A stretch of DNA of 64,000 bases, taken from assembly GCA_029747015.1 (NCBI GenBank), contig JAKOGI010000126.1, positions 925,001 to 989,000 on the forward strand, given 5' to 3'. Below are positions 51,462-62,605 of this stretch, piece after piece. This DNA is from Carnegiea gigantea (lineage: Eukaryota; Streptophyta; Magnoliopsida; Caryophyllales; Cactaceae). The notes below the pieces were generated by a model, which worked only from the letters and a program-made list of their open reading frames with translations, was not told where the DNA came from and made no database searches. The position numbers and the translations under genes were made by a program. The stretch's first letter is position 1. Each line of letters begins with the position of its first letter.

Positions 51462-51490
51462 CTCAAGGCGTTAACCTAGGTATGAGAACT

Positions 51491-51504
51491 CTACTCTGAT
51501 ACCA
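51491..51504 (-). other. Primer-binding site of the Sirevirus
   Basis: The minus strand reads TGGTATCAGAGTAG two bases inside the 5' LTR end. Only about 40 bp of leader separates it from the nested insertion. Confidence 0.88.
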
Positions 51505-51506
51505 CT

Positions 51507-52810
51507 TATTGGATTTAATCGCACATGGACACAAGAGCGGGTGAATTGTATCTTCTAATTTTTTCGATTGTTTTATAACACTCGTTTGAAACTGTTTGGA
51601 ATGTGTGCTTGGAGTGAAGTAGAAACAAAAGAATTGCAGAAATAATAAAGGAGACACAGTGTTTTTACGTGGAAAACCACCTCTAGCCCAACTGAGGTGT
51701 AAAAAACACAACCTACCACTATAAGATTTCGGTAATACTTTCACTAGATGGGCCGAACATGTTATAACTGGAACGCCACACGTGACTTAGTCACACATGT
51801 AACTTGGTCTACCCTGAGACCTTCGTTGCAGACACCACGTAACTTAGTCTAGCCCGATCTTTAGTTACAAATACCACGTCCAACGTCTCCTAAGACTTGG
51901 ACAATCTCTTATTTTACTGATGGAAAAGACATAACAACACTTTATTTGAATACTTCTAAACAAGATGAATGTAAGGTACAATACAATCTCTATTATGCCA
52001 ATATTGAAGACTTGATTTAGCACTCTCTTTGAAGGTTTTTCTCATAGAAAAGTTTGACTCACAAAGATAATTTTTAACCCTTGGAAAATGTTGAAAAGCC
52101 TTGAGGAGAGAGGCGACTTAAATAGAGAGGCGTGAGTGGAAAAAGAGAACAATGCTTCACTAATGCTTGTGTCATAAGAATAGGAAAAAGAAAAGACCAC
52201 TTCCACTCAGCAACTCTAACAGTCAAGCCCATAAAATCATTCCACTTGATATTCTTCCTTTAAAAATAGGACTTCCCTTAAAAATAGGGCAAAATCTCTC
52301 AAGTCCCTCAAATCTCTTGATAAATATTCTTCTCTTAAAAATAGGATAAAATGTTTCATCATTATTGTTAAAGAGAGAAACCTTTTTAGATTCAATTTAC
52401 ATCAGAAAAATTATTCCTAATTATTTCATGAAATTCAACAGTCAAAAATCATTTTAAAACCTTGAAACTCATTTTTGTCTTTGAAGTCAAAATACTGCAA
52501 ACCTAACTTCTCAGAACTGTTCTAAGGCAGTGTTCTGAAGTACTTAAAAATCATTCAAAGCAAACGCTAAGCCAAGGACCTTCTAATTGGCATATTAACA
52601 AGAATCTAACAGAATAAAGCATATACCAAACTTAAAACTCTTGTTATCAGCTGGATTTCTTGCACATGTATCGACTTTGATGCTCCACGCTCATTCGAAC
52701 CGCTCCAAGTATTTTTCAGATCATGTCTCAACACACAACTCAAGCACAGCATATTGAGTAGTACATTTGGATTGTTATTATCAAAACCTTACACATTAAT
52801 TAGGTCAACA
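51507..52810 (-). repeat. Right (5') LTR of the Sirevirus
   Basis: 1304 bp, collinear with 30422-31739, including a 30-bp duplication-like difference near 52260-52310 (attcttcctttaaaaatagg region). It ends ggtcaaca before the TSD gtgtc. Confidence 0.93.
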
Positions 52811-54148
52811 GTGTCTAATCAAGTGAACATTCAAAAAAAATAATCTTAAACTTTCCGTTTAGAATTTTATTGTTTGGCATTGTGGGTTCTTTGACAACTA
52901 TTAACTTTCTGGTCTTTTTATGCCTTAAGGTTTAGTGAACTAATATTTTTAACCATAGGTTTTGCAAGTTAACTATTCATTACCCTAGACTTATGATGTA
53001 CACTAATTAAGGGCATATTTTTTTCAACTGATGAGAAATAGTTGTTGGTTCTTATTGGTGAAACATGCTAAATCATGCTAAAACATACTGAATTAGTGAA
53101 GAAAATATAACTAGGTATTTTCAATAAGTGTTTAATGGTGTTCGATTGTGTTCAATTGTGCTGAATTTTGCTCATGCTTATAATAAGTATGTAGCATAAG
53201 CCAAAATGAGCGCAGCCTAAGTGCTAACTCAAAAGTCAAAACACCTTGGGAATGGTAAAAAGATAACTTTACCCTTATTTTGCTAATTTACTTTGTTTAC
53301 ACCACCCAACGCAAAAATCTAACTCCTGACACTAAACCTCAACTTCCTACCACCTAAGCACCGCTTGCTTGCCAGCAAGCGTCCACAAGTAGACATCACT
53401 GGCCCCCGGCAAGGTTCCACCCGTAGACATTGTCAGCTTCACCACTAATTGAGCCAAGAATTGAATCCTGCGGTGTCAAACTATGCTATACAGTATAACT
53501 AATGTTTATCTAATTTACACTGTAGTCTTTTAATAGTTTTTCTTCCCTATACTTTCAGTACTGTATATAGCAATAATATAGCACTAAACTTATGAGAGGT
53601 CTCAAATTTCATCTTCAAATCTCAAGTTGGATTTTCAATTCACAAGTTTATCAAATTTAGTTCTCATTTGGCCATTTTAAAAATAGTATTAGCATAACTA
53701 TTAGATAAAATGTGACTAGAATCACTAAATTAAATAAATTAATTCGCAAATAACATGATTATTAACTGGGTTTAGGGCTAGATCAATTTAAAATTTAAAA
53801 AAAGAAAAGAGAAATTAGGGATGGCTGAATTTGAAAAAAAAAGGGGGGGGAAGGGACAATGTAGAAAAGGAGCGTGTTGTAGACCCTAAGAGTCAAACCA
53901 GTGATCAAAACAACAAAAGAGAGGCACCCTACAAGTTGCGAGACATAAACTAGTGATATGAGTTTCTGATATATGACAAATTTTCCTTGCAAAACCTGAG
54001 GTATCACTTGACACTCCTTGCATCAATGTAGCTTCGCCATTGCTAAAGATAGAAACTTCAAGAATTGAATCTTGAAAAGGGTGGATGAATGTCTGGCGTG
54101 CTAAAAGCATGATGGGTAATATGCTCTAGTAACAGTCTAGCAACGGGT
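52811..54148. other. Intergenic DNA
   Basis: AT-rich. Continues the neprosin upstream flank once the Sirevirus is removed. The minus-strand frame at 53886-54110 (74 codons) is open but has no recognised motif. No gene is called. Confidence 0.35.
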
Positions 54149-54161
54149 GATGTATTGTATT

Positions 54162-54385
54162 TTTTTTTTTTTGGATTGGTAAACAGGCCCAGCCCACTAA
54201 GTCCCCATTGCAGGAGTACCTAGTGGATCTAAACGGATCAGAGGGTGGGGAATGTCAAAGCCCAGACCAAAGTCTAGGCCCACACTCTCCTACACACAAA
54301 TGCACTGCAAATGTGCCTCCCAGGTTTGAACCCGGGTTGGGGGGAACGTGTGGAGGGCTGGCCATCTGGCCATCTCTTCTTTGAC
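54162..54385 (-). mobile_element. tRNA-derived SINE
   Basis: Flanked by a perfect 13-bp direct repeat gatgtattgtatt (54149-54161 and 54386-54398). Read on the minus strand it carries an internal RNA polymerase III promoter: box A TGGCCAGATGG (plus 54362-54372) and box B GGTTCAAACCT (plus 54322-54332), and ends in a poly(A) run (plus poly-T from 54161). About 224 bp, a usual SINE size. It needs LINE machinery to move. Confidence 0.85.
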
Positions 54386-54398
54386 GATGTATTGTATT

Positions 54399-55983
54399 GT
54401 ATATGCCTGTCTAAACTGTGTAGATAACTAATTTTTGGTACTGTAGCTGAGGCAAAACTGTAACCTCATGCATTCTCTCATGTAGATATGCCCCACCACT
54501 GGAAATGAAAGCTTCGTGACCTTCCCTCCATCTCTTACTTAGAAGTGCCGGCAAAACACGAGTTGATGATCTGCTGTTTTTCTTTTGATGGCCTTAGCTT
54601 TACATGATTATATTTGTTTGTTTGTGTATTTGGGGTCTCTTTTCATGGGAATTTCCAGTAAGTATGAGTCCATCGATTGTTGAAATTCTTGAGTACTCTG
54701 CTATTTTCTAGCACATTTCAATTGTCAATCTAATTTAACTAACTACTTGTGGACTTGGTTGTTTCCAGTTTGTTGGCTGGCCCTGATTATATTAGGGTTG
54801 ACGGCCACTTAAACCACCTAAACGGTGGTAATTCTAGTAAACCTAAATCTATGTAAGGAGGTTTAGGGAGTCAATTAAAGACAACTTCAGTCTAATTAGC
54901 CCTAAATCATAACCTTCACCTCTCCTCCTTCTCAGCTAACTAACCATTGTTAGGATTTCGGGTTGGGGACATAGCATTCAGGGTGACTCTAGTAGCCATC
55001 CTTCAACGTTGATTGCACCTTGTGGGCTAATTCCGCACTAAAGATTCGTCCTTTTATCTTCCTTCAGTAGTATCAAAGCCAAAGTTGCTCAGTTTGGCCC
55101 CAATTGATTCTTTCATAAACTTGTTATGCAATTAGTTCGTTAGTTTACGTAATTATGCTATCTAATTGATCAAAGCATGATTTTCATATGTTGGATGATT
55201 GATGTTATCACCATAATTGTGTTTGGCCCAACCTTTAACCCTAATATTAACCCTCGACTAAACCCAAGAAACCTAACGAGAACTTGTCTAGATGCCTTTT
55301 TCCACCCTTTGTGCTACTAGCAAATGGCTGTTGTGGCGGCTATCCTTGGTGGGTCTCTGTGGCCTATGGCAAAGTCAACCTGGGATCCCTCTTCCACACC
55401 CCACGCCAGCAACACAAGAGGGTCAACTCCATACGGCCTTACTGGGATGCGACCATGGTGGATCCCAATTTGGTAAAAATTTATAATAGTAAAAAAAATT
55501 GAATTTTGAGATACAGGTATAAGTTAGAAAAAGAGTAAGTCATGCGCCCATCAAAATCGCCACGGGTGGTGCGTGGGAATCACGCGCCCCAATAAAGGTC
55601 ACTTTCGGCTACCTTCTTTCTCCACCGTTTTCTCCACACACCGATCTACGCCAAACCATTGAAGAAACCACAGAAACACCACCACGCGTCATCGGGTGTA
55701 AGCCACACTTTGGCGCATAAGATGCATGTTAGGCGCATAGACAACGTTTTTCCATCATTTGGGCATTTTTCATAGTGGCACAGTGGCTGTGACTGCTTAG
55801 GAAGGAGACGTTAAGTGGAAGGGCGAAATCGAGGAGTATGGATCATTAATGGCGACTATGATGGGATGGGATCTCGGTGTCAATGCTTAGAGAACAAAGG
55901 AGCTTTGAAGCTCCGTTATTGGAGGCTTGCAGAAGAGCGTCACAGCGGGGAAAGACTTAGAGGGCAGGTAAATGAGAAAAGGC
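54399..55983. other. Intergenic DNA with a possible degenerate LTR end
   Basis: The sequence tagtatcaaagccaaag (about 55068-55084) resembles a mutated tRNA-Met primer site, and 54790-55066 could be the LTR end before it, but no partner LTR was found. Overlapping open frames at 55284-55502 lack known motifs. Confidence 0.25.
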
Positions 55984-55991
55984 CTTTTGGG

Positions 55992-56645
55992 TAGGGATGG
56001 CAACGGACGAATATAGGGCGGGTTTAGTCATACTCTCACCCATATCCATTTTTAAAATTTATATCCATATCCATATTCATATCCATACCCATCAGGTGTT
56101 GTAAACTACACCCACACCCATACCCATACGTACTGGGTATAGCAGGTATGTGGGTTTATTCAGGTGCAGATAGACCAAAAAAATTAAACCCATTTTATAC
56201 TCATATTTGACATCAAATAGCCAATATGTCATATTAGCACCAAGTTTCTAACAACACATCATATCATGTCAAATACAACTAAAAGTTTGTCAATCAAACT
56301 AATAAATTAGCGTTTGACAATTACAGTTTCTAACAAATGTCTCACCAAAATTTTGAGTACCATACAACTCAAAGCAACTATCAAAATATCTAACTACAAG
56401 CGTCAAATTAGAACTTTAAACAAACGAGTACGGGTTTTATATGGGTGGATATGGGACTGGTGCGGGAAGGGTATTGATAAAATGGGTATGGGGCGGGTAG
56501 GACCTATACCCATACCCATACCCATACCCATTTTAGCAACACCAGCCCCATACTCATTTTTTTCCATTTTTATCACCCATATCCATACCCATTGCGATGA
56601 GTTTTACGGGTTCTAAGTGGGTACGGGTTTTTTTTACTAGCCTTA
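55992..56645 (+). mobile_element. hAT-like non-autonomous element rich in ACCCAT
   Basis: Begins tagggatggcaacgg; the reverse complement of its end is taaggctagtaa, giving imperfect 12-bp terminal repeats (8 of 12). The flanking 8-mers cttttggg (55984-55991) and ctcttggg (56646-56653) match at 7 of 8, the TSD size of hAT elements. Inside, hexamer runs acccat/atgggt occur in both orientations (56030-56150, 56440-56640), so the strand can fold back. There is no transposase code. The open frame at 56314-56616 is repeat-derived. Confidence 0.5.
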
Positions 56646-56859
56646 CTCTTGGGTGATTTTTTTTGGGGGGGCGGGGGGTTTGGACCGAGGCCATACTACT
56701 TTTGGGTTCCATTTTTTGGACCCTGCCTATCCTTAGTCAATTTCTAGCTTTCATAATATGTTTCTGTTTCATGTGCTATTAAACAAATATGCACTATTCA
56801 ACCCTTGCTTTATTCATTGCGTATGCAAATGAATTTGTTTGATGTATAAAAATATGTAA

Positions 56860-57250
56860 TTAAGCAATTTTTGAATTCACAATATTATATAAATGTGTTT
56901 TATATAATAACTTGCTGAATATTATATGAATATGTTTCATATCATAAGTGATATTACGTAAATAAGTTTTATACAATATTGTGTTTAAAATTTTTTTATG
57001 TTTCATGTCAGTGCCTGGATGTACATGGTATGTAATTTTTTTGATGAATTCATTTCATAAAATTTAAATTCATGACATTAGGTAAATATGTTTTATATAA
57101 TAATTTGGTAGTAGTATTTGAACAAGTTTCATATTATATAAATTTGTAATATTATATGAATGTGTTCATGCTGTTGCAGATTATGTTTGTATAAATATGT
57201 TTATATAATATTTTGTTATGTGAATATGTTTCATGTCAATCACGGTGTGG
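56860..57250. repeat. Degenerate AT-rich tandem repeat
   Basis: Variants of attatataaatatgttt and tatgaatatgtttcat recur roughly every 40-70 bp through this stretch. The unit is too diverged to fix by eye. Confidence 0.4.
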
Positions 57251-58124
57251 GCATAGTGATTTCCAAAAAATGGTAATTATGGAAATTATGATAATTCATG
57301 CGATCTTAGCTGTACATGCAGCAATGTTTTTTAATCTCCATCATTAATTTTTTATTTTCTTTAATGGCAGTCAAATTTAATATTATTGAATTATTGAAGT
57401 TTTGATAAATTACTTTAAATATTATTGTTAAGGACACATTTGGCTTGTGAAAAAGTCTACCTTTAATTCAAAAGAAGATCTAAATAGAACATAATATGAA
57501 AAAAATAAAATAAAATAAGGTTATCCATGACACATTGAAGCCCAACCTAGCCTTTATACTTTCCGACCACTAGCAGAATAGCTCCAAATTTTCTGGTAAG
57601 ACATCGCCGGACTTAACGCCGGCTAGGTGACATCGCGAGTGATATTTCCGATGACCTTCCCCCCGAATTGCCTCTATGGAGTCGCTTGAGCCTCTTGATC
57701 AGAAATTGAGTGGATATTCTGGCGTTCCTTGGTAGTCGGTTGTTTGTTGAAAATTCTGGCACCGGAAACAAAAGACTGACAAGGGAGGCCGACGCCGCCA
57801 AGAGGATGTCGCCTGTCTAATTTTCGGCGAGCAGCTAGGCATCTGTTGGGATCTGATGAATCGTAGCTGAGTGCATCTGCATCGACGACTACTATTATGA
57901 GCCCATGCTTTTCTTCTATTAATGAGTTTTTTGATTTCTTACTCAACATAAATTTGAAAAGCCTTTCTCATCACTCACTTGATCCTGGGGGTTGGTATGT
58001 TGGATAGAAGTTAATTGGAATGTGATGTAATGTGTTCGAATCTTGCTAGTTGCAATAATATAATATTGATCCATTCTCTACCTTTTTTCTTTGTAAGAAA
58101 AGTGAGAATACAATCTAGGTAGTC
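57251..58124. other. Intergenic DNA with overlapping minus-strand open frames
   Basis: Two overlapping frames (57613-57801 and 57674-57949) look protein-like in composition, with a basic RISTQFLIKRLKRLHRG segment, but match nothing I recognise. They could be a LINE or gene-start fragment related to the RNase H remnant on the same strand to the right. Confidence 0.25.
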
Positions 58125-58600
58125 ATTCCCTTAAGAGTTCTTTCAAGATTATCCTCATAGATGATGTAGAAAGGTCCCCTATGCAAAACCTCATTCCACA
58201 CTACTGTGGAATGTAATCGTAGACCATGCTTTGCTAGTCAGTTGGCTGCACAATTCCCTTTCCTAAAAATATGAGTAGTATGGACATTGTTACACAATTG
58301 AATGTAAGCGTGAATATCTTGTATCAAAACTTGGATCTCCCATGGGGCTTGAATGTGACCTTGTACTACGTGGATGAGAATTTTATTGTCAACCTCAAAA
58401 TGAATATTAGTAAAATATGCTTGTGCTGCTGCTTTGATGTCGTTTCTCATAGTTGTTACTTCTACTATGAAAATTGACACTTCTCCCAAGTAGAATGATG
58501 TTACTTAAATAAATATCCCTTTCCAATTATGAAGAACGAAGCCTCCTGGGGCTCCTTGTGAAGTTTTGGACCCATCAAGGTTGATTTTGATGGTCCTACC
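58125..58600 (-). pseudogene. LINE-type RNase H (RVT_3) fragment
   Basis: The minus strand encodes KINLDGSKTSQGAPGG, then VEVTTMRNDIKAA, FEVDNKILIHVVQG, APWEIQVLIQDI and CAAN-stop-LAKHGL. This is the RNase H-like domain at the C-terminus of many plant LINE polyproteins (and some host proteins): acidic residues in LDGS, VEV and EVDN. The last one (usually AADWLA) is asparagine here, next to a stop. No endonuclease or RT part was found nearby, so it is a 3' fragment. Confidence 0.7.
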
Positions 58601-58714
58601 TTATGGTCTTCTCCAGGCTACCTAATGAGTCTTTTTACGATTGACGGTTGACTGGTTTAAGGTTGGTGAATGTAATACTTGTGAGTTTATGTCGAATACG
58701 CCATTCAGCACTGG

Positions 58715-58935
58715 TGTTCGGCATTAATTCGTCATATTTTACGTGCCTCTTTCACCTAATTTTAGTTCGTACAATAATCTCTAGGATTTTTACTCGTTTT
58801 ATTTATTTTTGTAGGTAATAAGATCAACTAAGCAAGTGTCATAAAAAGGAGCAGAAAGGAACAAAAGAAGAAGGCAAAGCAATGCACGACGGGGGGCTGA
58901 TCGATTGCGCGGCAGGCATTGCACCCCAGCCAGCA
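58715..58935 (+). repeat. Inverted LTR start (U3 end) of the Tat/Athila-type element
   Basis: On the plus strand it reads TGTTCGGCATTAATTCG, then tattttacgtgcctc and ggtaataagatcaac, the reverse complement of the right end of the adjacent LTR (59400-59638) and of the far LTR (about 63790-64000). The match fades after ccagccagcagatgg near 58935. Confidence 0.75.
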
Positions 58936-59638
58936 GATGGTCGGTTGCACCTTTGAAGATGACGTAACCCCTCTCTCAAGAGTCATAAGCTAGTCTAATT
59001 TGTCAAACCACCTATTTTCATGGGGTTGGCCCAACTAGACTACAAAATTAGCAACCCTCAAACCTAACTAAGATCGGGACTATTTTTGTGTCCTGAACTC
59101 GGCTATCCCCTCTCCCACACTAGCTAACTGGCTTCACCTCTCGGCATAAGTTAATCGCCCAAAAATATAGATAAAAGTTCTTTTAAGCATTTCATCAAAC
59201 ACTTGGCGAGCATGAGGGAAAACTCTATGTTCTAAGTATAAGTTGAGTGTGATTAGGCCTAATCCTAGCCTAATTAGGCATCAAGAGGCTAATCACAATC
59301 CAAACCAACCAAAAGGGATCACTAATCATCACAAAGCACAATTAAACCTAATTAGCACTACCAGGGGGACGACGGTCATCGCTTGGGCCTGGTTCGCGGC
59401 TGGCGTTGCTAGCTGCTGGCTGGGCTCGACGATTGTCGTGCAGTCAACCCGCCCCCTGTCGCCTATTACTTTGTCTTCTTCTTTTGTTCCTTCTTGCTCC
59501 TTTTCGTGGCACTTGCTTGGTTGATCTTATTACCTACAAAAGTAAATAAAACAAGTAAAAATCCTAACAATTATATTATTGTGCAAGCTAAACTTAGGCG
59601 AAAGAGGCACATAAAATACGACAAATTAGCGCCCAACA
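58936..59638 (-). repeat. Left (3') LTR remainder of the Tat/Athila-type element
   Basis: Collinear with about 62885-64000 of the right LTR, but missing roughly 370 bp corresponding to about 63290-63690, and missing the LTR part 62606-62880. It ends gcgcccaaca (59629-59638). Confidence 0.75.
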
Positions 59639-61571
59639 AATACCCCCACACCTATATTTTGCTCGTCCTCGAGCAAAACAAAAGTAAATCGAACCTAGGA
59701 AACTAACTTACTTTCACAGGAATCGCGAATGCATTTAGCGCATGCAACAAGCCCTTTAAAGTCCTTGGTTCCTCCAAGTGGACGTGTGAGGTCTCATAAG
59801 GATTTGCAAAAGATATACCCACAAAATCTTTGAAGCAGTTTTGGATTTTTCAATACAAAGCATATATACAAGGCAAAGGAGAAAGTATGTGCACATCTAG
59901 ATCAATTCTATCACCTTAACATCCTAGCTCCCTAGCTATACACAAGCAAAACATGCATTCAAGGCACACATAGGCTATAAATGCATCCCAACTCTCATTT
60001 TTCACCCTGCAAAACACAATGACAGGATTTGCACACCTTGGTGCTCTGCGCAAGGTGTATTAACTCCCAATGCCATGCTAAAACCGGGTAAAAGTCAGCT
60101 CCACTTGGTGTATGACTCCCTTTATTTTTGCTCCTTTGTTTTTTTTTCTTTTCTTCTTCTTTTTTTTTTTTCCTTATGCTCCTTTGCCCGAGTGGGTAGT
60201 TCTTAGCTTATTAGGCCTTGAACTCCTGGATGAACAACTTAGTATATATTCGGACTTCTTCCCTATTTAGGGGTTTTATTTGGATGCGCAAGACACTTAT
60301 TCAAGCCCAAACAGAGGTACCAGAGTAGAGCTTACTTTATACTACTTGTTTTTCTCTTTTTTTTTTCTTTTTCATAATGAAGCCAAAACTGAAAGTCAAT
60401 TAACCAAGTAGAATGCCCACAAATCCAAATTTCAACAACTAAAACCAAAAGTCAATGATTAGGTGTACAAGGCACAAAATCGTACATGTGAAATGGGGTT
60501 ATTATGAAAGATTGGTGACCACATTGTAGACAAGTCTTCTATCATGCATATTCCACCTATATACAAGCTAGCAACCAAGCTATCAAAGATCAAAAACCAA
60601 TCACAAAGGGACAAATGTTTCCCAAAGCTAAGAAGAATAACTATGCAAAAATTGAAAAATTAAAAAATTTTCACAAAAATATAGACAACAAAAGGGTATA
60701 TGACTTCCCACCCCCACACAAAAATCTCGCAATGTCCTCATTAGGAGTCGAGGAGTCACTGCCACTACAAAAACACATAAAAACAAAGAAAATGAAATCA
60801 TATAAGAACACTGAACCCACACATATATACACAAGCTAACACACTCCCCCAAAAACACAATCTCACCAAATCAACGACAAGACCACACATATATACAAAA
60901 CTAACACTACCAAAAATGAATATATACACATGCAACAACACCACTAATCACAAAACACAAATATGCACAAAACAAACAAAGGTGATCATAGCCATCAATC
61001 GGCACCATAATGTCCCAAATTTCACCGCAAAATTGATCACAAAAAAAAACACAACCTAATATCCATAACTAAACACAACCTAATATCCACAACTATACGA
61101 AAAGAAAAAGAAAGAAACTAAAAAGAAGGGAGAAGAGTGAGAACGATTATACCAGGTTGGGTACTGATCGTACCCAAACTACACCTCTCTAAGACGGTGC
61201 AGCTAGAGAGGCCCGAGGAGCATCAGCCACTCTTCTTCATCGCTCAAGACTCGCTGCTTCAACTCAGACGCCGTCAAAGCTCCTAAGAGCTTGTCAAATG
61301 CCAGTGCATGCATCTAAGAATAGTGTAAGTAAGATAAAACAAGTAAAGATATAGCAAATAAAGTTAGTGCCCTCTTAAGCTTATCAAACACCATAGAAAA
61401 ATCGAAAGCATAATCAAAGAAAGTATTCCATATGATTTTCCTAGGCAAGTCCTCTAGGTATGCGCAATATGGATCAAATGAGGGGTAAGATCCGCTAATG
61501 TCACCTACAAACTCATGAACTACATACAAGGGAGAGGGGGTGGTGGGAAGGAAGGGAAATGAAAGGGGGGC
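59639..61571 (-). other. Non-coding interior of the Tat/Athila-type element
   Basis: Starts with the polypurine tract (plus aatacccccacacct, 59639-59653), then the gctcgtcctcgagcaaaa palindrome (about 59661-59678). The rest is A- and C-rich with no recognisable code. Short frames at 60615-60858 and 61314-61529 have no known motif. Confidence 0.55.
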
Positions 61572-62479
61572 TTAGTCAAGTAGCTTAGTGCAAATGACGT
61601 ATGTATGCCTAATGCTAGGAGCGGCACCAACTCTTACATCATCACTATATAACTCCTCAAAAGATGCCTCTCGTAATGCAATATTGCCTGACCAATTAAA
61701 CGAATCATCTTCATCACAACTAGCATCACCCCTAAGAGACTCACCTATCTCTAACCCCATGCACTGAGCTAAAAGGAGGGGAGAAGAAAGTAAGCACAAG
61801 ACACCCTCAGTAGTGTCTCTCGATGTGCTAAACAAGGACGGAGTGACAAATGGTAAAGATGTCAGGGGAGGATCAATCACTTCCTCTAGGCCGGTCAGAG
61901 GTGAATCAACCACAAAATCAGGCTCTAAGGGAAGGGAAGACTCGCAATCATCATAGAGGCTAACCTCAAGTCTAGGAGAAGATGAATTAGGGTCGGTCTG
62001 ATGCAATAGGCCACACTCCCTCATCTTACCAACAAAACATTCATGTTGCTCATTCATTGTCTCTATTACGACATTAAGTCTAGCATAGCAAGCATCGGAA
62101 ATATCATAATAGGGACAAGAATTCGCATCATGGTCAAAAGATTGACAATAAGAGCACATAAGAGGAGAATATGCGTGCAAATCATACGAAATGGGGGAAG
62201 GGCACATAAAAGATTCAACTAGCAACCTCATGGTGCAATTGATGCCAAGCTAAAGACTCAAATAAGTCCCACATATCATCAACACCTAAAGAACACAAAC
62301 TACTATAACACATGGACCCAAGTGTGGCTAGGGTCTCATGTGTTATTCCTCAAAGCACAACATTACATATTTCCCATTTTGCATATGTGAAATGCACACA
62401 TTGAGCATGGTAACCATTAAACCTAGACAAATATTGCCGAAAAGGTTCATGCTCAAATTGAGGTAAATGGAAAATAGCC
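61572..62479 (-). pseudogene. Gag remnant with zinc knuckle (Tat/Athila-type element)
   Basis: From the ATG at 62477-62479: MAIFHLPQFEHEPFRQYLSR, FNGYHAQCVHFTYAKWEICN and MWDLFESLAWHQLHHE, with a stop, then a shift into the 219-codon frame 61572-62231. That frame holds the knuckle CSYCQSFDHDANSC (C-X2-C-X4-H-X4-C, intact) and a long acidic, L/P/S-rich tail (SLYDDCESSLPLEPDF). It stops normally after CTKLLD. The first part is a retrotransposon gag core. The intact knuckle and long tail frame suggest it decayed less than its neighbours. A host role is possible but unsupported. Confidence 0.7.
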
Positions 62480-62581
62480 ATCTTGATTTTTTTTAAATTT
62501 TTGATTCTTTGATTTTTTTTGGATTTTCTAAAGGCCTAGCCTCGAATGCTCAAGTAAACCCCAATATTGAAAAACATTAAC

Positions 62582-62599
62582 TCCCCGATAACGGCGCCA
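62582..62599 (-). other. Primer-binding site (tRNA-Asp type)
   Basis: The minus strand reads TGGCGCCGTTATCGGGGA, close to the TGGCGCCGTTGCCGGGGA used by Athila/Tat elements, six bases inside the 5' LTR end. Confidence 0.88.
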
Positions 62600-62605
62600 A
62601 AAACT

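Larger units (their letters stand above)
30422..52810 (-). mobile_element. Sirevirus-type Ty1/copia retrotransposon (contains a nested gypsy)
   Basis: LTRs at 30422-31739 (3') and 51507-52810 (5') begin TGTTGG/TATTGG and end TCAACA on the plus strand. The TSD gtgtc is perfect (30417-30421 and 52811-52815). Next to the left LTR the minus strand reads TTTGTCATCAAAACGGGA, the usual pre-LTR motif of Sirevirus-like elements. Gene order on minus: gag with a long coiled-coil extension and knuckle, protease, integrase, RT, RNase H, then a third, envelope-like ORF. An 11.85-kb Tekay-type element sits in its leader. Without that, the element is about 10.5 kb. Many stops, so inactive. Confidence 0.93.

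Noticed and set aside
53886..54110. 74-codon minus-strand frame
   Set aside because: No signal, domain or splice context; within chance expectation for this amount of DNA.
54322..54372. tRNA-like box A and box B
   Set aside because: Not a tRNA gene: no acceptor stem or cloverleaf. The TSD and poly(A) identify a SINE.
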